Shown here: positions 35,641-47,600 of the stretch, in pieces
How positions within the stretch are numbered: the first letter of the stretch is position 1
Layout of the letters: each line of letters starts with the position of its first letter
DNA from: Mermis nigrescens
Taxonomy: Eukaryota; Nematoda; Enoplea; Mermithida; Mermithidae
DNA length: 64,000 nt
Direction of reading: 5' to 3'
Assembly: GCA_036768485.1 (NCBI GenBank)
Contig: JAVLUZ010000335.1
Location: 186,001-250,000 of the forward strand
Notes under the pieces: model-generated
What the model saw: the letters and a program-made list of their open reading frames with translations, nothing else
What the model was told of the DNA's origin: nothing
The model's database searches: none
Program-made: the position numbers and the translations under genes

Positions 35641-36262
35641 GTAGTGCTCAGAAGGAAACTTTGACTTGTGCTAGATAGCAGGTTTATGTAGTTGGATATC
35701 AGTATCGCATTTTCAAGACAATATTTAATCAATATTCAGTTAAATGTCTCAAGAGGAATAATGACATTCGCATCATGCTGTTTCTTATCGCGCTACAGTT
35801 AACGTATTTTGTTTACATGATGATGAGATGATGTAGGTACATTTTTCCTGCTCGGCATTCAATCTATTATTTGAAATTTTAAGAGTCACTCTCTGTTAGA
35901 GTTGCCTCGAGGCTGGACAAGTCAAAAATTAACCCGTCCTGATTTCACCATATGTTATTGAGTTTTTGACGCTGAGTTGAATGATGCAAAGCATTTTTCT
36001 TGAAAACGAATATTTGTTGTGTAAAGTTGTGTAAAGTATCAAAAATCACGGCTTTTATTAAATTTTACAGGGTCTTACGTGTTTCTTTATGATACAGGAT
36101 CAACGCGATAAAATTTAATAATTATTTCTCATTTAAGAGATGAATAACTTCTACATTTTGTAAAATAAATTGAAACTAACAGATTCCTTTAATATTTTTT
36201 GATATGCTCAGAAACATAAAACATTAACAATTTTAACTTCAATTTTTCGACAATTCTTAATG
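35641..36262. other. No gene seen
   Basis: Spacer inside ABHD17's downstream region; no supported feature. Confidence 0.5.
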
Positions 36263-36270
36263 TAGCGCGT

Positions 36271-36723
36271 CACACATTCCCATAGGGGTGTGAGGGGGGT
36301 ATTACCCCCACCTCGGGGTCCGAGACTTGAATCACTGTCAGACGATTTTGAGCTATTAAACGTTTTCTGCAATGATTTTTGGGTACAAAAGCAGCGCAGA
36401 TGTTAAAAATTTTTCGGCGCTTTGCGCCGACTAGTACATTTGTGTTTTATTTACCCATAAAATACCTAAATTTAAAATAAAATGATCTGAAAAGTCAAAA
36501 CTTTCAATGAATTCCTATATTTCTTACTTACAAGAGTGACGAAAGTAGTCAAAATGGGACAAAAAGTAGTTAAAAATGCAGTTTTTCACATTGAAACATG
36601 CTTTATAGGATGTTTTAAGCGTTTTGCATATTTGACCTGCAAAAAAGGCTAGAAATCTAAATTTAGTGGTCTCAAATTTTGGGATTTCACTCCCCTCTGA
36701 ACTTTCGACCTTGGGAAACTATG
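36271..36723. mobile_element. hAT MITE, 453 bp
   Basis: Ends CACACATTCCCA and, inverted, CATAGTTTCCCA, with a perfect 8-bp duplication TAGCGCGT (36263-36270 and 36724-36731). The end layout (CAyA..., 8-bp duplication) resembles the 270-bp MITE family, but the interior differs. Confidence 0.85.
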
Positions 36724-37269
36724 TAGCGCGTACACCATATATGTACGGGCCCTCGTTCGTATTATAATATTTTATAGCTTATCACTAGAGGCTTCTATAA
36801 CAAAAAATACAAAGACCACTTTTTGAGCAATAGATGTTTGAATGGAACATGGTATGCTAAAAAATGAGCTGAAATTTGACGCATTAGTTCCAGAATGTCA
36901 CAACGTTTCACCACTAAAAAATTTAAGCGATCTTCTATACTGCAATGTGACGTTGTCTGTTATCCAGGGCTTATGCATTACATAAAAAAATAAGTTCAAA
37001 AATGAACCTTTTATCAAGTAATAGACCTGAAACGGGGACTTGACATGCCAAAAAATTATAAAATTTGTGAGATTTTGACAGGCAATCTCAGGATATTTTC
37101 ACTTACTTAGAATGTGGGCTGCAGTTCACATTGTAACATGTTAAAACTATTAGACGTTATACATAATTCAACAAAGCAGAGAATCACTTTTTGAGTTACA
37201 GATATCAAAAGAGAACATGAAGATTTGAGTACTAATCAAAATTAGACTATTTTGACTTAAGTAGTTATA

Positions 37270-37510
37270 CGTAGCCCCCTGGCCCCAATGTTATAAGATA
37301 GGCGATGGTTAAGGATAGGCAATGGTATAGAATAGGCAATGGTTAAGGATAGGAGGCATGTTCCAGCCATAGTCTGGCCCCAGTGTTATAGCATGTACAG
37401 TGTTATGGCATAGGGGTCGGCTTATGAGTCTAGTCCCAGTGTTATAAGATAGGTAATGGTTAAGGATAGGGGTCGACTACGAGTCTGGCCCCTGTGTTAT
37501 AGCATATACA
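37270..37510. repeat. Short-period degenerate repeat block
   Basis: Repeats of GTTATAAGATAGGCAATGG and GGTTAAGGATAGG, the same family as at 22.9-23.1 kb. Confidence 0.65.
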
Positions 37511-37720
37511 ATGATGAAAGATAGGCAGATCTGCTCCCTGGACCGAAATTGAGGTAGTGATAGGGAGCAAATGGCTGGGTAGGGCCTGCCCGAAGCTGCC
37601 CAGAGTTGTGGTCGAGGTTGGGGGGCCTGCCGGGGGAGGGGGCGCGTCCAGTCTAGGGCCAGGGGCCCAGAGCCAGGGGATGGGTAAATTTCCCTGGGGA
37701 GGGGAAATTCAAAGAGCTGT

Positions 37721-38182
37721 AACTCAAGAGCCAACAGTCGGATCGAAGTCAAATTTTTAGGGTAGGATGAACGTATGCCAGGCATGTTATGTACACAATA
37801 TGTACGATCAACCTACAGTATACCAGGGTAAGTTTACACTTTTGCGTAACTCAAGAACCACTAGCCAGATTTTGTTCAAAGTTTCAGGATATGATGTATA
37901 TAGGCAAGGCATGCTGTGTACAGAATTTCAGCGTGCAGTCTACAGTATACCTATTTACTTTACACTTTCTTATATAGCACTATATTTCAAGAACTATAGA
38001 GCGCATTTAGCTCAAATTTTCAGGGATAGGGTGAGCATATGTTGCATGTGTTATCCTATTGATATGAGCATGTAATGTACAGTATGCCAATTGTGGATTT
38101 CACTCTTTCAGATATAGTCATAAGTCAAGAACTAATAATCAGATCGGGCTTAAATTTCCGGGGTAAGATATGTAAATGGTAG
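37721..38182. repeat. Tandem satellite array next to the assembly gap
   Basis: Four diverged units start near 37721, 37848, 37984 and 38122 (period about 127-138 bp). Each has an AACTCAAGAACCACTAG-like block, a TTTCAGG block and a CTACAGTATACC block. The fourth unit runs into the N gap, so the array is probably longer than assembled. Confidence 0.75.
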
Positions 38183-38282
38183 NNNNNNNNNNNNNNNNNN
38201 NNNNNNNNNNNNNNNNNNNNNNNNNNNNNNNNNNNNNNNNNNNNNNNNNNNNNNNNNNNNNNNNNNNNNNNNNNNNNNNNNN
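38183..38282. other. Assembly gap (100 N)
   Basis: Exactly 100 N characters, the conventional length for a gap of unknown size. It borders the tandem array and lies 120 bp beyond the stop codon of the last ABHD17 exon. Confidence 0.99.
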
Positions 38283-38401
38283 GTCAATAACTGTGAAAAA
38301 ATACGAGTCGCTTCGAAGCCGATAGAATAAACAAATATTATATTTGAAGCTTCGGAATATCCCAGCAGGCAAATTAATGATATCAGCTAAGGAGAATGAT
38401 C

Positions 38402-38621
38402 CTACGAAGGAATTATCTCCGTTTCGATAAATCGCCTCAGGCGATCCATGTATACTGGATTCAGTTCAATGTCATTGTGACCACATCCGGGCACCCAAAG
38501 AGGTTCTACGGCTGTAGTGCAACGTTCATAAAGGGCCACAGCGTGACTGAAATCTATTATTTGGTCCTGGATACCATGTATGATCAAAGTAGGTGCGGTA
38601 ACTCGGGAAATTTTATCAATG
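38402..38621 (-). CDS. ABHD17: ABHD17 exon 4 (last)
   Basis: Acceptor ATATTAG ends at 38622. The exon encodes [16 protein letters not shown], then the catalytic Asp and His regions, and ends [11 protein letters not shown] with TAG at 38404-38402. It lies between the two arms of the 8.9-kb inverted repeat. Confidence 0.92.
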
Positions 38622-41600
38622 CTAATATTAAATGAGAAAATTCAGCAAACATAAGTATGTACTGCAAAATGAGCAATGGACGGAATTCCATCTGCATTGT
38701 GGGCATACACAGGGCAGAAGCCGAATCCCGGAGGGGGTCTGGGTGCTAGAAAACTGATAAAAACCCAAAAAAGTGCCAAGTGGGAATGCAAAGAGTTTAA
38801 AGTAAAATATCTCGATTTATCATTAAACATTAGAGAGATTAGCAAAGAAAAATGCTCCGATGGAATAAAAAAGATGAATATACTTGGAATTATGGATTAT
38901 TAAGAATGTAGAAGGAGAGGACTAGGAAAAAGCTACATAAAGTCGCAAAATCTGATACTAAATCACACTTTCTCTAAGCAACGCGGAAAATCGAAGTATA
39001 TTCTGCGGCTTCGAACAAAGTGTCTTTTTTAAATAATGTTCAAAGTTTCAGCTGAGAGTTTATAAACGAAATCTATAATGTTTACCTTTTTAAATTGCTG
39101 GCTAGTAGCAACGCTGACTAGCTTTGTATCTTGATTGATAGAAAACTAAGTGGTATTGTATTCAAAGTTGTTTTATTTTGTTATGAATATTATAGCAAGC
39201 AAAGCAGGGGCCGATTAATTAGTGCACACAATTGTTACGCGAATGCTACTGTACTTACATTTAGTCTGTTTTAAGTCAACCTACGCGTTTCCTACTGTTT
39301 TAAACCAATACTTTCTTCAGTTGTCTGGGATGCATCGATGTCTGCTATTTCATTCAATTGGCTTAGAAAGACTGTTAGTTTACTCAATATCATTTCCCAC
39401 AGCTACTGCATAGCTAACGTGCTGCTTTTTCAATCATTTTTATGGTTAAAGATTTATTTTAATCTGTTGGCCGCAGAATATACTTCGATTTTTTGCGTTG
39501 CTTAGAGAAAGTGTGATTTTTAGCAGATTTTGCGACTTTAGGTAGATTTTTCCTAGTCCCCTCCTTTTACATCCTTAATAATCCACAATCCCAAGTATAT
39601 TCATCTTTTTTGTTCCATCGGAGCATTTTTCTTTGCTAGTACCCTACTTTTAATCTGATAATTAGCATGATTTCAGTACATCAGTCAGTAAACACATACA
39701 GTAACATACCACGTTAATGACAGCAGTCCAAGAACGCGGAAAACAATATTGTTCTTAACATCAGCATTATCCGTTTTAAACAAGACAACCTTACATTATT
39801 TAAACGGATCAACGTTTTTCAGCATAAACTTTACGCAAATATCAAGTGTAAGGAACACTAAAGCTCAGATTTGGATGTACAATAAATTTTTAGTATAAAC
39901 TACCATATTGACAACAAATGGATAGTGCAAACTTTACACAACTACTACGTGTATAGAAAACTAATAGTCAGGTTCCCAATTCTGATTTTTACGTTGGACA
40001 TTTTGAAAAGAAAATTAAAATTCCGCAAGGCTCTAGAACTAAAGTTAAGATGCAGTGTAAACTTTACACAACCACAGAGTGTAAAGAAAATTTCAGTCGG
40101 ATTCGTAATTCTGATATTACTGTGATGTTACGATCAATTTAAGATTAATTCTCCACAATGAACCGAGGACAAATAATCAGATGTAAACCACTTTACACCA
40201 CTGTTGAGTGCAAAAAAACTGGCGTATCAAATTTGGTTTCTGGTTAATTTTTAGACTTGAGATTATGTCCGGACTCATAACCCAGAACTTGGCAGAAAAA
40301 ACAAGACAGAAACACCTTTAACTCCCCCATTTTTTTTTGAATTTACACCCTCCGAAAAAGCTAAATGTTGATGTAAACAAACGCAATCTGCTGTGACGCG
40401 TACCCCTTAGAAAGTACTTTATTTTTATCCTATTCGACCTCGCCCGACTTCTGATCAGAGAAAGTGACGAACAAAAAAATGGACAACCACGTATTTTACA
40501 CTATCCACCACATTGTAAACTTTAAAAATCTGAACCTAACGTAAATAAATTCGATTCGGGCCGGTTGCTGTAGCCCTTTGATTGTAGTACGTTTGAAAAA
40601 TTGGCCCGAATCGAATTTATTCAGCGTAAATAAATTCGATTCGAACCGAACTATAGCCCTTTGATTGTAGTACGTTTGAATGTGCAGAAACTTATGTTAC
40701 GCAAAATATTTGATATGATTTACCAATTACCAATCAAAATACGAAAAAAAACCTGTTTTTTCGCCCATTTTACACCTCAGATTTACAACTTTACACCCCC
40801 ATGAACAACTCGATAATACGTTTTTTTAACACGGCATGCTTCGACCTGTAGCCCTTAAAAAAGTTATTTTCTTTCTATTTAATTCAATTCATCCCAACTC
40901 ATAATCGGAAAAGTTGGCAGAGAAATCTCGGACGAAAATCTATTTTTTACTCATCCACTAGAGTGTAAAGTTTAACTCCCTGGTACTAATTGCGTATTGA
41001 TTGCAGAAACGTTTGCTGGTAAACACAAGATAGCCCTTGATCCATGGTACATTTTTGTACGAAAAAATTTCCTAAATCTCATAACCGGAGTTGTTGGCAG
41101 ACATAAACAAGTCGAAAGTGCATGGTTTTGCCGAAAGAATGAAAAAATGAAAAAAGTCAGTACTCAGAAAATTGGAACCCATTAGTCTTTTTTAAAGTCG
41201 CATGCGAGAACAGATGCGTCAGCCTCTGCACCAACTCGACAAATCGGCATATTTCAATACTTAGTCAATTATTAAAAAATATTCATCATTCTACTGAAGT
41301 TTAAGAACAGTGCATATATGATAATAAAAATAATTATTTATGTAAGACGAGTCAAAAACCTCTGAAATGAGAAAAATCTGATCAAACAATATGCAATACC
41401 GGAGTTATCTATCGGCATTAGAAAATAGATGTATAATTCAAAGTTCACCTCTTCATACCCCAACAAACACTGGCTGTAGAAAAGTTTGAAGGTCAGATTC
41501 GTTTTCTGACCTTACGGAGAACATTTTTGAAAATTCATCATCCACGACGCTCTGGGCGGAAAAAATTTCTTCAGTGTAGAAGGTTACACCTGCACTAATA

Positions 41601-44600
41601 ACGTAATATTGATTGTAAAAAAAACAAAATAAGTTTTGATGTGTAGCGCTTAAGACGAGGCACATTTTAAAGGCAATTACCACATTCTGTCTACTAAGTG
41701 GAGAATATGGCAGGAAAATATTTTTTGTAACAGACTCGTTACAATTAACCGCCTCTAAATTTGAAAATATTACTTTAAAAAAATAAAAAAAGACTCCAAT
41801 AGATTTAATAAGCGTCTACCTTTTGGAACCAATCAGACTGCATAGAATGTAAAACTGAGTTAGATATGCTCTTGCACACGAAAACAGTAAAAAACTGTCT
41901 AATTTATACTCCTGTGCAATTACCAATGAGTGTAAAGAAATTTTAAGACCAGATTCGTAACCTACTAATTAGGGAAAACATTTTTAAAAAACACTGGCCC
42001 TCCGCAAATCATTTGAATTTTTGGTGTAAACTTCACACACTCACGACGCGCTCGGTATTGAGTGTAAACAAGAGAAAAATGGGGGTCCTGAGTTTTTTAT
42101 TATCTACCTTTTAAAAAAACCACCTCTCAGATGTGTGCCGTTATAGCTGTGAGGGGACATATGTTGGGGGTACCCAAGTATATTATAGGTACGCGCTAAC
42201 GCGCTACCTATGATAGACAAAAGTGATGATATTTTTAATTGAACGTTTCTTGGCGAGCGCTTAATGGAGAATTAAAAATTACAGGAAGAATAGAAGAGAA
42301 TTTTATCTCATTTCTAAGTTTTGTATGTAAAAATGATAATTGAAAATGGTTTATTCGTGTCGATTTTTAGGCCTTCATTTCATGTACCTCATTTTCTCAG
42401 AAAATTCCCCATTTTTTCAATACGAGATATAAATCTCCCGCGTACAAGTCTGGTGACGCTGACGTGACGCTTAAATTATCTATTTTGTAAACAAATGCAT
42501 ATTCCGCTTATTTTGTGATTGTAAAGATAAGTTTAAAGTAGCGCATCCATATAAGTAGGCAGTGTTGCCGGCGGCGCGTCTTAGTGCCATTTTGGCGCTT
42601 TTCCACGGGGTCAGGCAGGTTTTTTGGCACTTTATAAGTTGGCACTTTTGTGACACGTTTTTGAGAGCAGCAGGCACATTTTGGCAGAATTGTATTTTGA
42701 TCCATAAGAGTAGAAAGCTGCCTTTATCTAGAATAGGAGTGCCTATGCTTAAACATTGCTTGGGGTTTTTTAGGGAATTTGAGCTTAAAGTTGGGTTTTT
42801 TGACAAGAGCACTTGGCAAGGGTGCGTGTGCGTTGCGTTGCGTATTTATTCGATAATCATTTTCTTATTTATCCGTTCCATTCCAATTTTTTCGAATTTA
42901 CAGTCGGTATCGTATGGTAGTTTTTCATGCTGATTACGAGTCCGGCAATTAGTCGTACGTTTCCAAGCATAATTCCGGATGAAAAACTCCTTATTTGTTA
43001 CCATTTTTGTAAAAAAATGCAAAAAAATTTTCGAAAATCATATTTCCGGTTGATTTAGCATGCCGATTACGAATTCAGCATTGATTTTCCGTCGTGCAAA
43101 ATTTTGACTGAAGCACTTCGCCATTTTCATACAAAGACCGCCAGACATTGTGCTAATTTTCGAAAAAATTAATGTTTATCAATCCAGAAAATGGTAAATG
43201 TGGGATTTTCTCTCAAGATTTTACTAAAACGGAAACTAAACACCGTTTTACCCATATTTTGAGCTTTTGTGGACCAAAATTTCGAAATGTGGAAATAATT
43301 CTGGGCTTGGTTTGGTGCAAATTGTGGAAAATTTTTGAATTAAAAACTGCGTTCTGAAATGGTGAAATTACAAGATTTTCCAGCGCTCCACGCCAGATTG
43401 ATATAATTTCATCGTTACTTATTGATGTTTATGCCGCGCCGCGCAGATTGGAGCATTTTTATCAACAAAACAATCTAGAACTTCAATCGTGTGCCTTTTT
43501 TGCTCATTATCCTGCTCCATAAGCCACTTTAACTATTTTTCTTCAATCAGGTGATCTGCTTAATAAATTACTGTAAATGCTTTAATTAAGTGAGTTTGGT
43601 CATTATCGTGACTAAATAAATTGTATTACTCTGTATTTGTTTTGAAACGTAGTCAACACTGGCTCTATAATTAGAAGAACCTATTTGAATGTCACCTGAA
43701 CAAGTTCTGTAATATCAAAAATCTTTTTGAAAGTCGGAATCTTCCTGATAGTTTTTTACGGTCAAAAGTGGCACTTTTTAGACCTTTTTTAGGGAACATT
43801 TGACACCTTTTAAAATTTCGACCTGGTAAAACTGTGTAATAACAAAAAAATGTCCTGATGAAATTTTCCATTTATTAAAATGTAGTGACGATTCTAAAAA
43901 CCTATAATCTTTTTCGATTGCTTACCGGAATCTGTAATAAATCCAATCCACAAAAATGAAAAGAATTTAAAGCAGTCAAAGTGTACGCGCACGTATATAA
44001 GTTTAGTATTTTAACATTGCACTAAATTTAGAGTTAAACTAAACTTATGTACATGCGTAGCATTGTAATTCTGGGGAATGGAAGCGCAAATTTTTTCCTT
44101 AAGTGCCCTCTGGTCTCAAAAGTGAAATGTACACGTCAAAAACATTTTTTTTACATTTCGGAAAATGCTTGTCCTTTCTAGAAAATGAAAAACAAAATCT
44201 GCGAGGAAAAAATTTATTAGATCGAGCGAACTATATTCAAAAAAAATGAGTTGCGAAGCGCCGAAAATTTAATGCTCTTAAGTCTAAACTAAGTTAAAAG
44301 ACCTAAAATAGCATCGTTTTTTACAGTTTTCTCAGAAAATGAAGAATTCTCCAGGCTCGCAACCACACATGGGCGTGGGGGGTTTGGGGGGTATGCCCCC
44401 CAAAAGTTGAAATACCCCCCAGAAATCAAAATACCCCCCCAATAAAAATTTTTTTTGCTTTTTTAGCAATTTTTTGATGCCATTGGATAGAGCTTGATGA
44501 GAAACGTCGAAAAATGGTGTTTTTCGCCATACCACCATTTTTAAGGCCATTTTTGACCTTTAAAAATTTTTTCACCCCTCAGAAATTTTTCCACCCCCAG

Positions 44601-47600
44601 AATTTTGGTGCTGCCCACCTATGCTCGCAACTATTTTGCGGGGGTCAGTAGCAGACGTAAGCAGCAACGAAATCCTGGGGTAAGATCTTTCAAAGGACAA
44701 AAAATGGCCTAAAAAATGGCGGTATGGCGACAAAACACCATTTTTCAACGTTTATCATCGAACACTATTCATTGGCATCAGAAAATTGCGAAAAAAATTC
44801 AAAAATTGAATTCTGGGGAGGGTGTATTTTGATTTCTGGGGGGAGGGTATTCTGGTTCCTCGAGGGGTGCATACCTCCCAAACCTCCCCCACGCCCAGGT
44901 ATGGTCAGTAGCCATTCTGTAAGTCTAGAATTATATGCGGAATTCCCCCCCTAGTGATTTCCAAATGAGCAACACTAATCAAACATTACTGATCCATTAC
45001 TCAAGTAGTATCTATTTGAATGTATATTATGTAAAAGTTATGATATGTGAGCAATGTATGTATATGCATATGTAAGTTAGTTTTCTGTAGCTCAAATGGA
45101 AATTGCTGGGGGGACTTCTACATAATATCCGGAGCCTGAACTCCAAGAAAACAGACATAAGGTTAACACCTTCGAAAGACATCGCAGCACCAGTTACGCT
45201 TCATATCCGGACAAAATACGCGCAAGCCCGACGTTAAAGGCGAGTGAAGGATGAGTGCCGCGGGCGAATGTCGAGCGCCCAGATCCACAGTTGGCACGGT
45301 GCCAATCGACTGACCGTAGAGAATGATGGACTTAGCGGGCACGTTGCATATGAGAAGCAAAGCATTCCATGCTGCTTCCATGTCAGCATACATGTTCTTT
45401 TCACTTGCTCTGCCGCTACTGGCTCCATATCCTAATTATAACAATATTATGGAGTGGCGGACGATGGACACTTTTTAAGGAAGTCTTTTTTTCGAAAAGT
45501 TCATAATTTCGGCTGCATATGAGTGCTGATGAGTCCTCAGCATACCAGAAGTTTCTTGCTGCCCATTTATGGTCCTCAGTGGATACTTTATAAATATAAT
45601 CTTCGTCTAATCTGATTTTTCCAAGCGTTTCAAAAAGGGACAAGTAACAAAAAGCATGGTTTAGACACGTTATCGTAACCTTCATGTTAACCATTTTGAC
45701 AACTTATTTGACGGAGCATGGGATTCTTCAGTTTCCTCCTTCAATCGATTTTCAAGCTACAATGACCTACGGCTCATGGAGAGCTTATGCTTAATATTAT
45801 TACAATTAATACCATGATTAATAATTGATTAATAAGATAATAAAGTAATTATTTCGAAATCAATATGATATAGTGATGTCCCGGTGCCGCGCTTTTTACC
45901 GGTGCCGGTGCCGGTACCCCTGTACCGGCGCCGGTGCCGGTATCCCTGTACCGGCGCCGGTGCCGGTGCCACATTAGCATATTATACAGTGTACTATGCT
46001 TCTTCAAAAAGGGTTAAATTTGTACCTATTTTTCAACGGATATACTTATTAAGGGCAAAATTTCAATTGGCTAGTAACGACTTCATTATTTTTAATTTAT
46101 GAATACATATTAATTTCCTCACTTAAGCATTAAACAAACAAAAAATTGTAATAAAATCGAAATTCGAAGAAAAATAAAAGTTAAAAAAGTGTATTATAAG
46201 TTTAAGTGTAGCGCAATCAAGATGGGCTTGTGCATAAGTTGATTCTTTAGTCAAATCGAAATTTGGTTTTAGTGCATTAGTTAAATATTCAACTAGTAAG
46301 AAACAAACATGAAAATAGCCACAAAAACTTTTTGAGGTTTAATTATTTGAGTTTATCATTTCACATTTTCAATAGCCTTTGAAAACAAACATGGGATATA
46401 TTAGTAATGCAAAAGACTTACATATAAGTTCATTTACAAAGTTTTCACAAGCTTTTTCTGAATAATTTGCAGGAAAAAGTTTTGCATAAAAACTATTTTA
46501 AAATTCTAGCTGTGTTTTACGGTCTTCTGCTCACGAAATGGAAAAATAAAAATGGGTTTGATGAAATTAAGTTGAAAACTACTCTGTAGCACTCATCCTT
46601 CTTGCCTACAGATGGTAGAATTAGAAGAACTTTCCACTCGTATATGTCGATGTTTTTAATTTCAATTCACTTTATTTATTAGTGTCCACGCTTCTTGCTG
46701 TTAATGTTTTCAATAAGATGTGTTTCGTTAAATGAATAATTCATTTTTAAAGCTCGAAGACTTGTTCTGAAGTTCAGTCAAAATGCTTCACTATGCTAAT
46801 CAGAAGATTTTATTAACAAAAATGCCACCTTTTGCGCCTTTATTCATTAAATTGGTGATAAATGAGCTTCAATTATTCTTTTTACACTAATTTTTTCTCT
46901 TTTATCTAGCACCGGCAACGGCGCCGGTACCAGCCTAGCACCGGCCCGGTGCCGGTGCTTAGGCACCAGCGCCGGATGCCGGTGCCCAGGACATCACTAA
47001 TATGATATAATGATTATAAATATTTATAATTCGAAATTCAAAGGGATCAGTGCAATACGAATACATCACTGAATTCATTACAAAAACTGTCTTCACGCGG
47101 CACGAAGTAGTTAAATGCAGAAAGCTATTTTAAACCAAAGCGATATTGATGCGGAAAGTGCTGCATAGATACATAGAAGATCTGTTCCGAAAATTCTACA
47201 TTTACAGAAAACCAATCATGGGCAATCAGAATGGATTTTTGAGAATGCTTCTTTCTTATTCTAAAATTTGTAGATGTTGGACGGTTAAGAATCCTCTATT
47301 AGTTTTCTTCACTTTTCGTAAGTAAATTTTCAAGCCGCATATTGTAATAATTTCTTTTGAGAAAAATTTACCAGAGTAATCATATCCGAAGACATTACAA
47401 TTCAGCAGGGTGCCTAAGATGTAAAAAGTGGCTAACATCTGGCCCAAGTCGACGGCGTTGGCATGGCTGTATAATAAAGTGTATTTGGCCTCAGGATAGC
47501 AATTTACTAGTGCGCAGCCAATCCGATTTCCGCGACTAGTTTTTACACTAAACACTTCAATCTGATCCAATATTGATCGTTCGAAGGGCCATTCAGCATC

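Noticed and set aside
38139..38372. Frame crossing the N gap
   Set aside because: Most of it is unknown bases; no evidence of coding.
42557..43660. CAGTGTTGCC at 42557 and CAACACTG at 43650 as ends of a hAT element
   Set aside because: No matching 8-bp flanking sequence and the inverted match is limited to about 8 bases.
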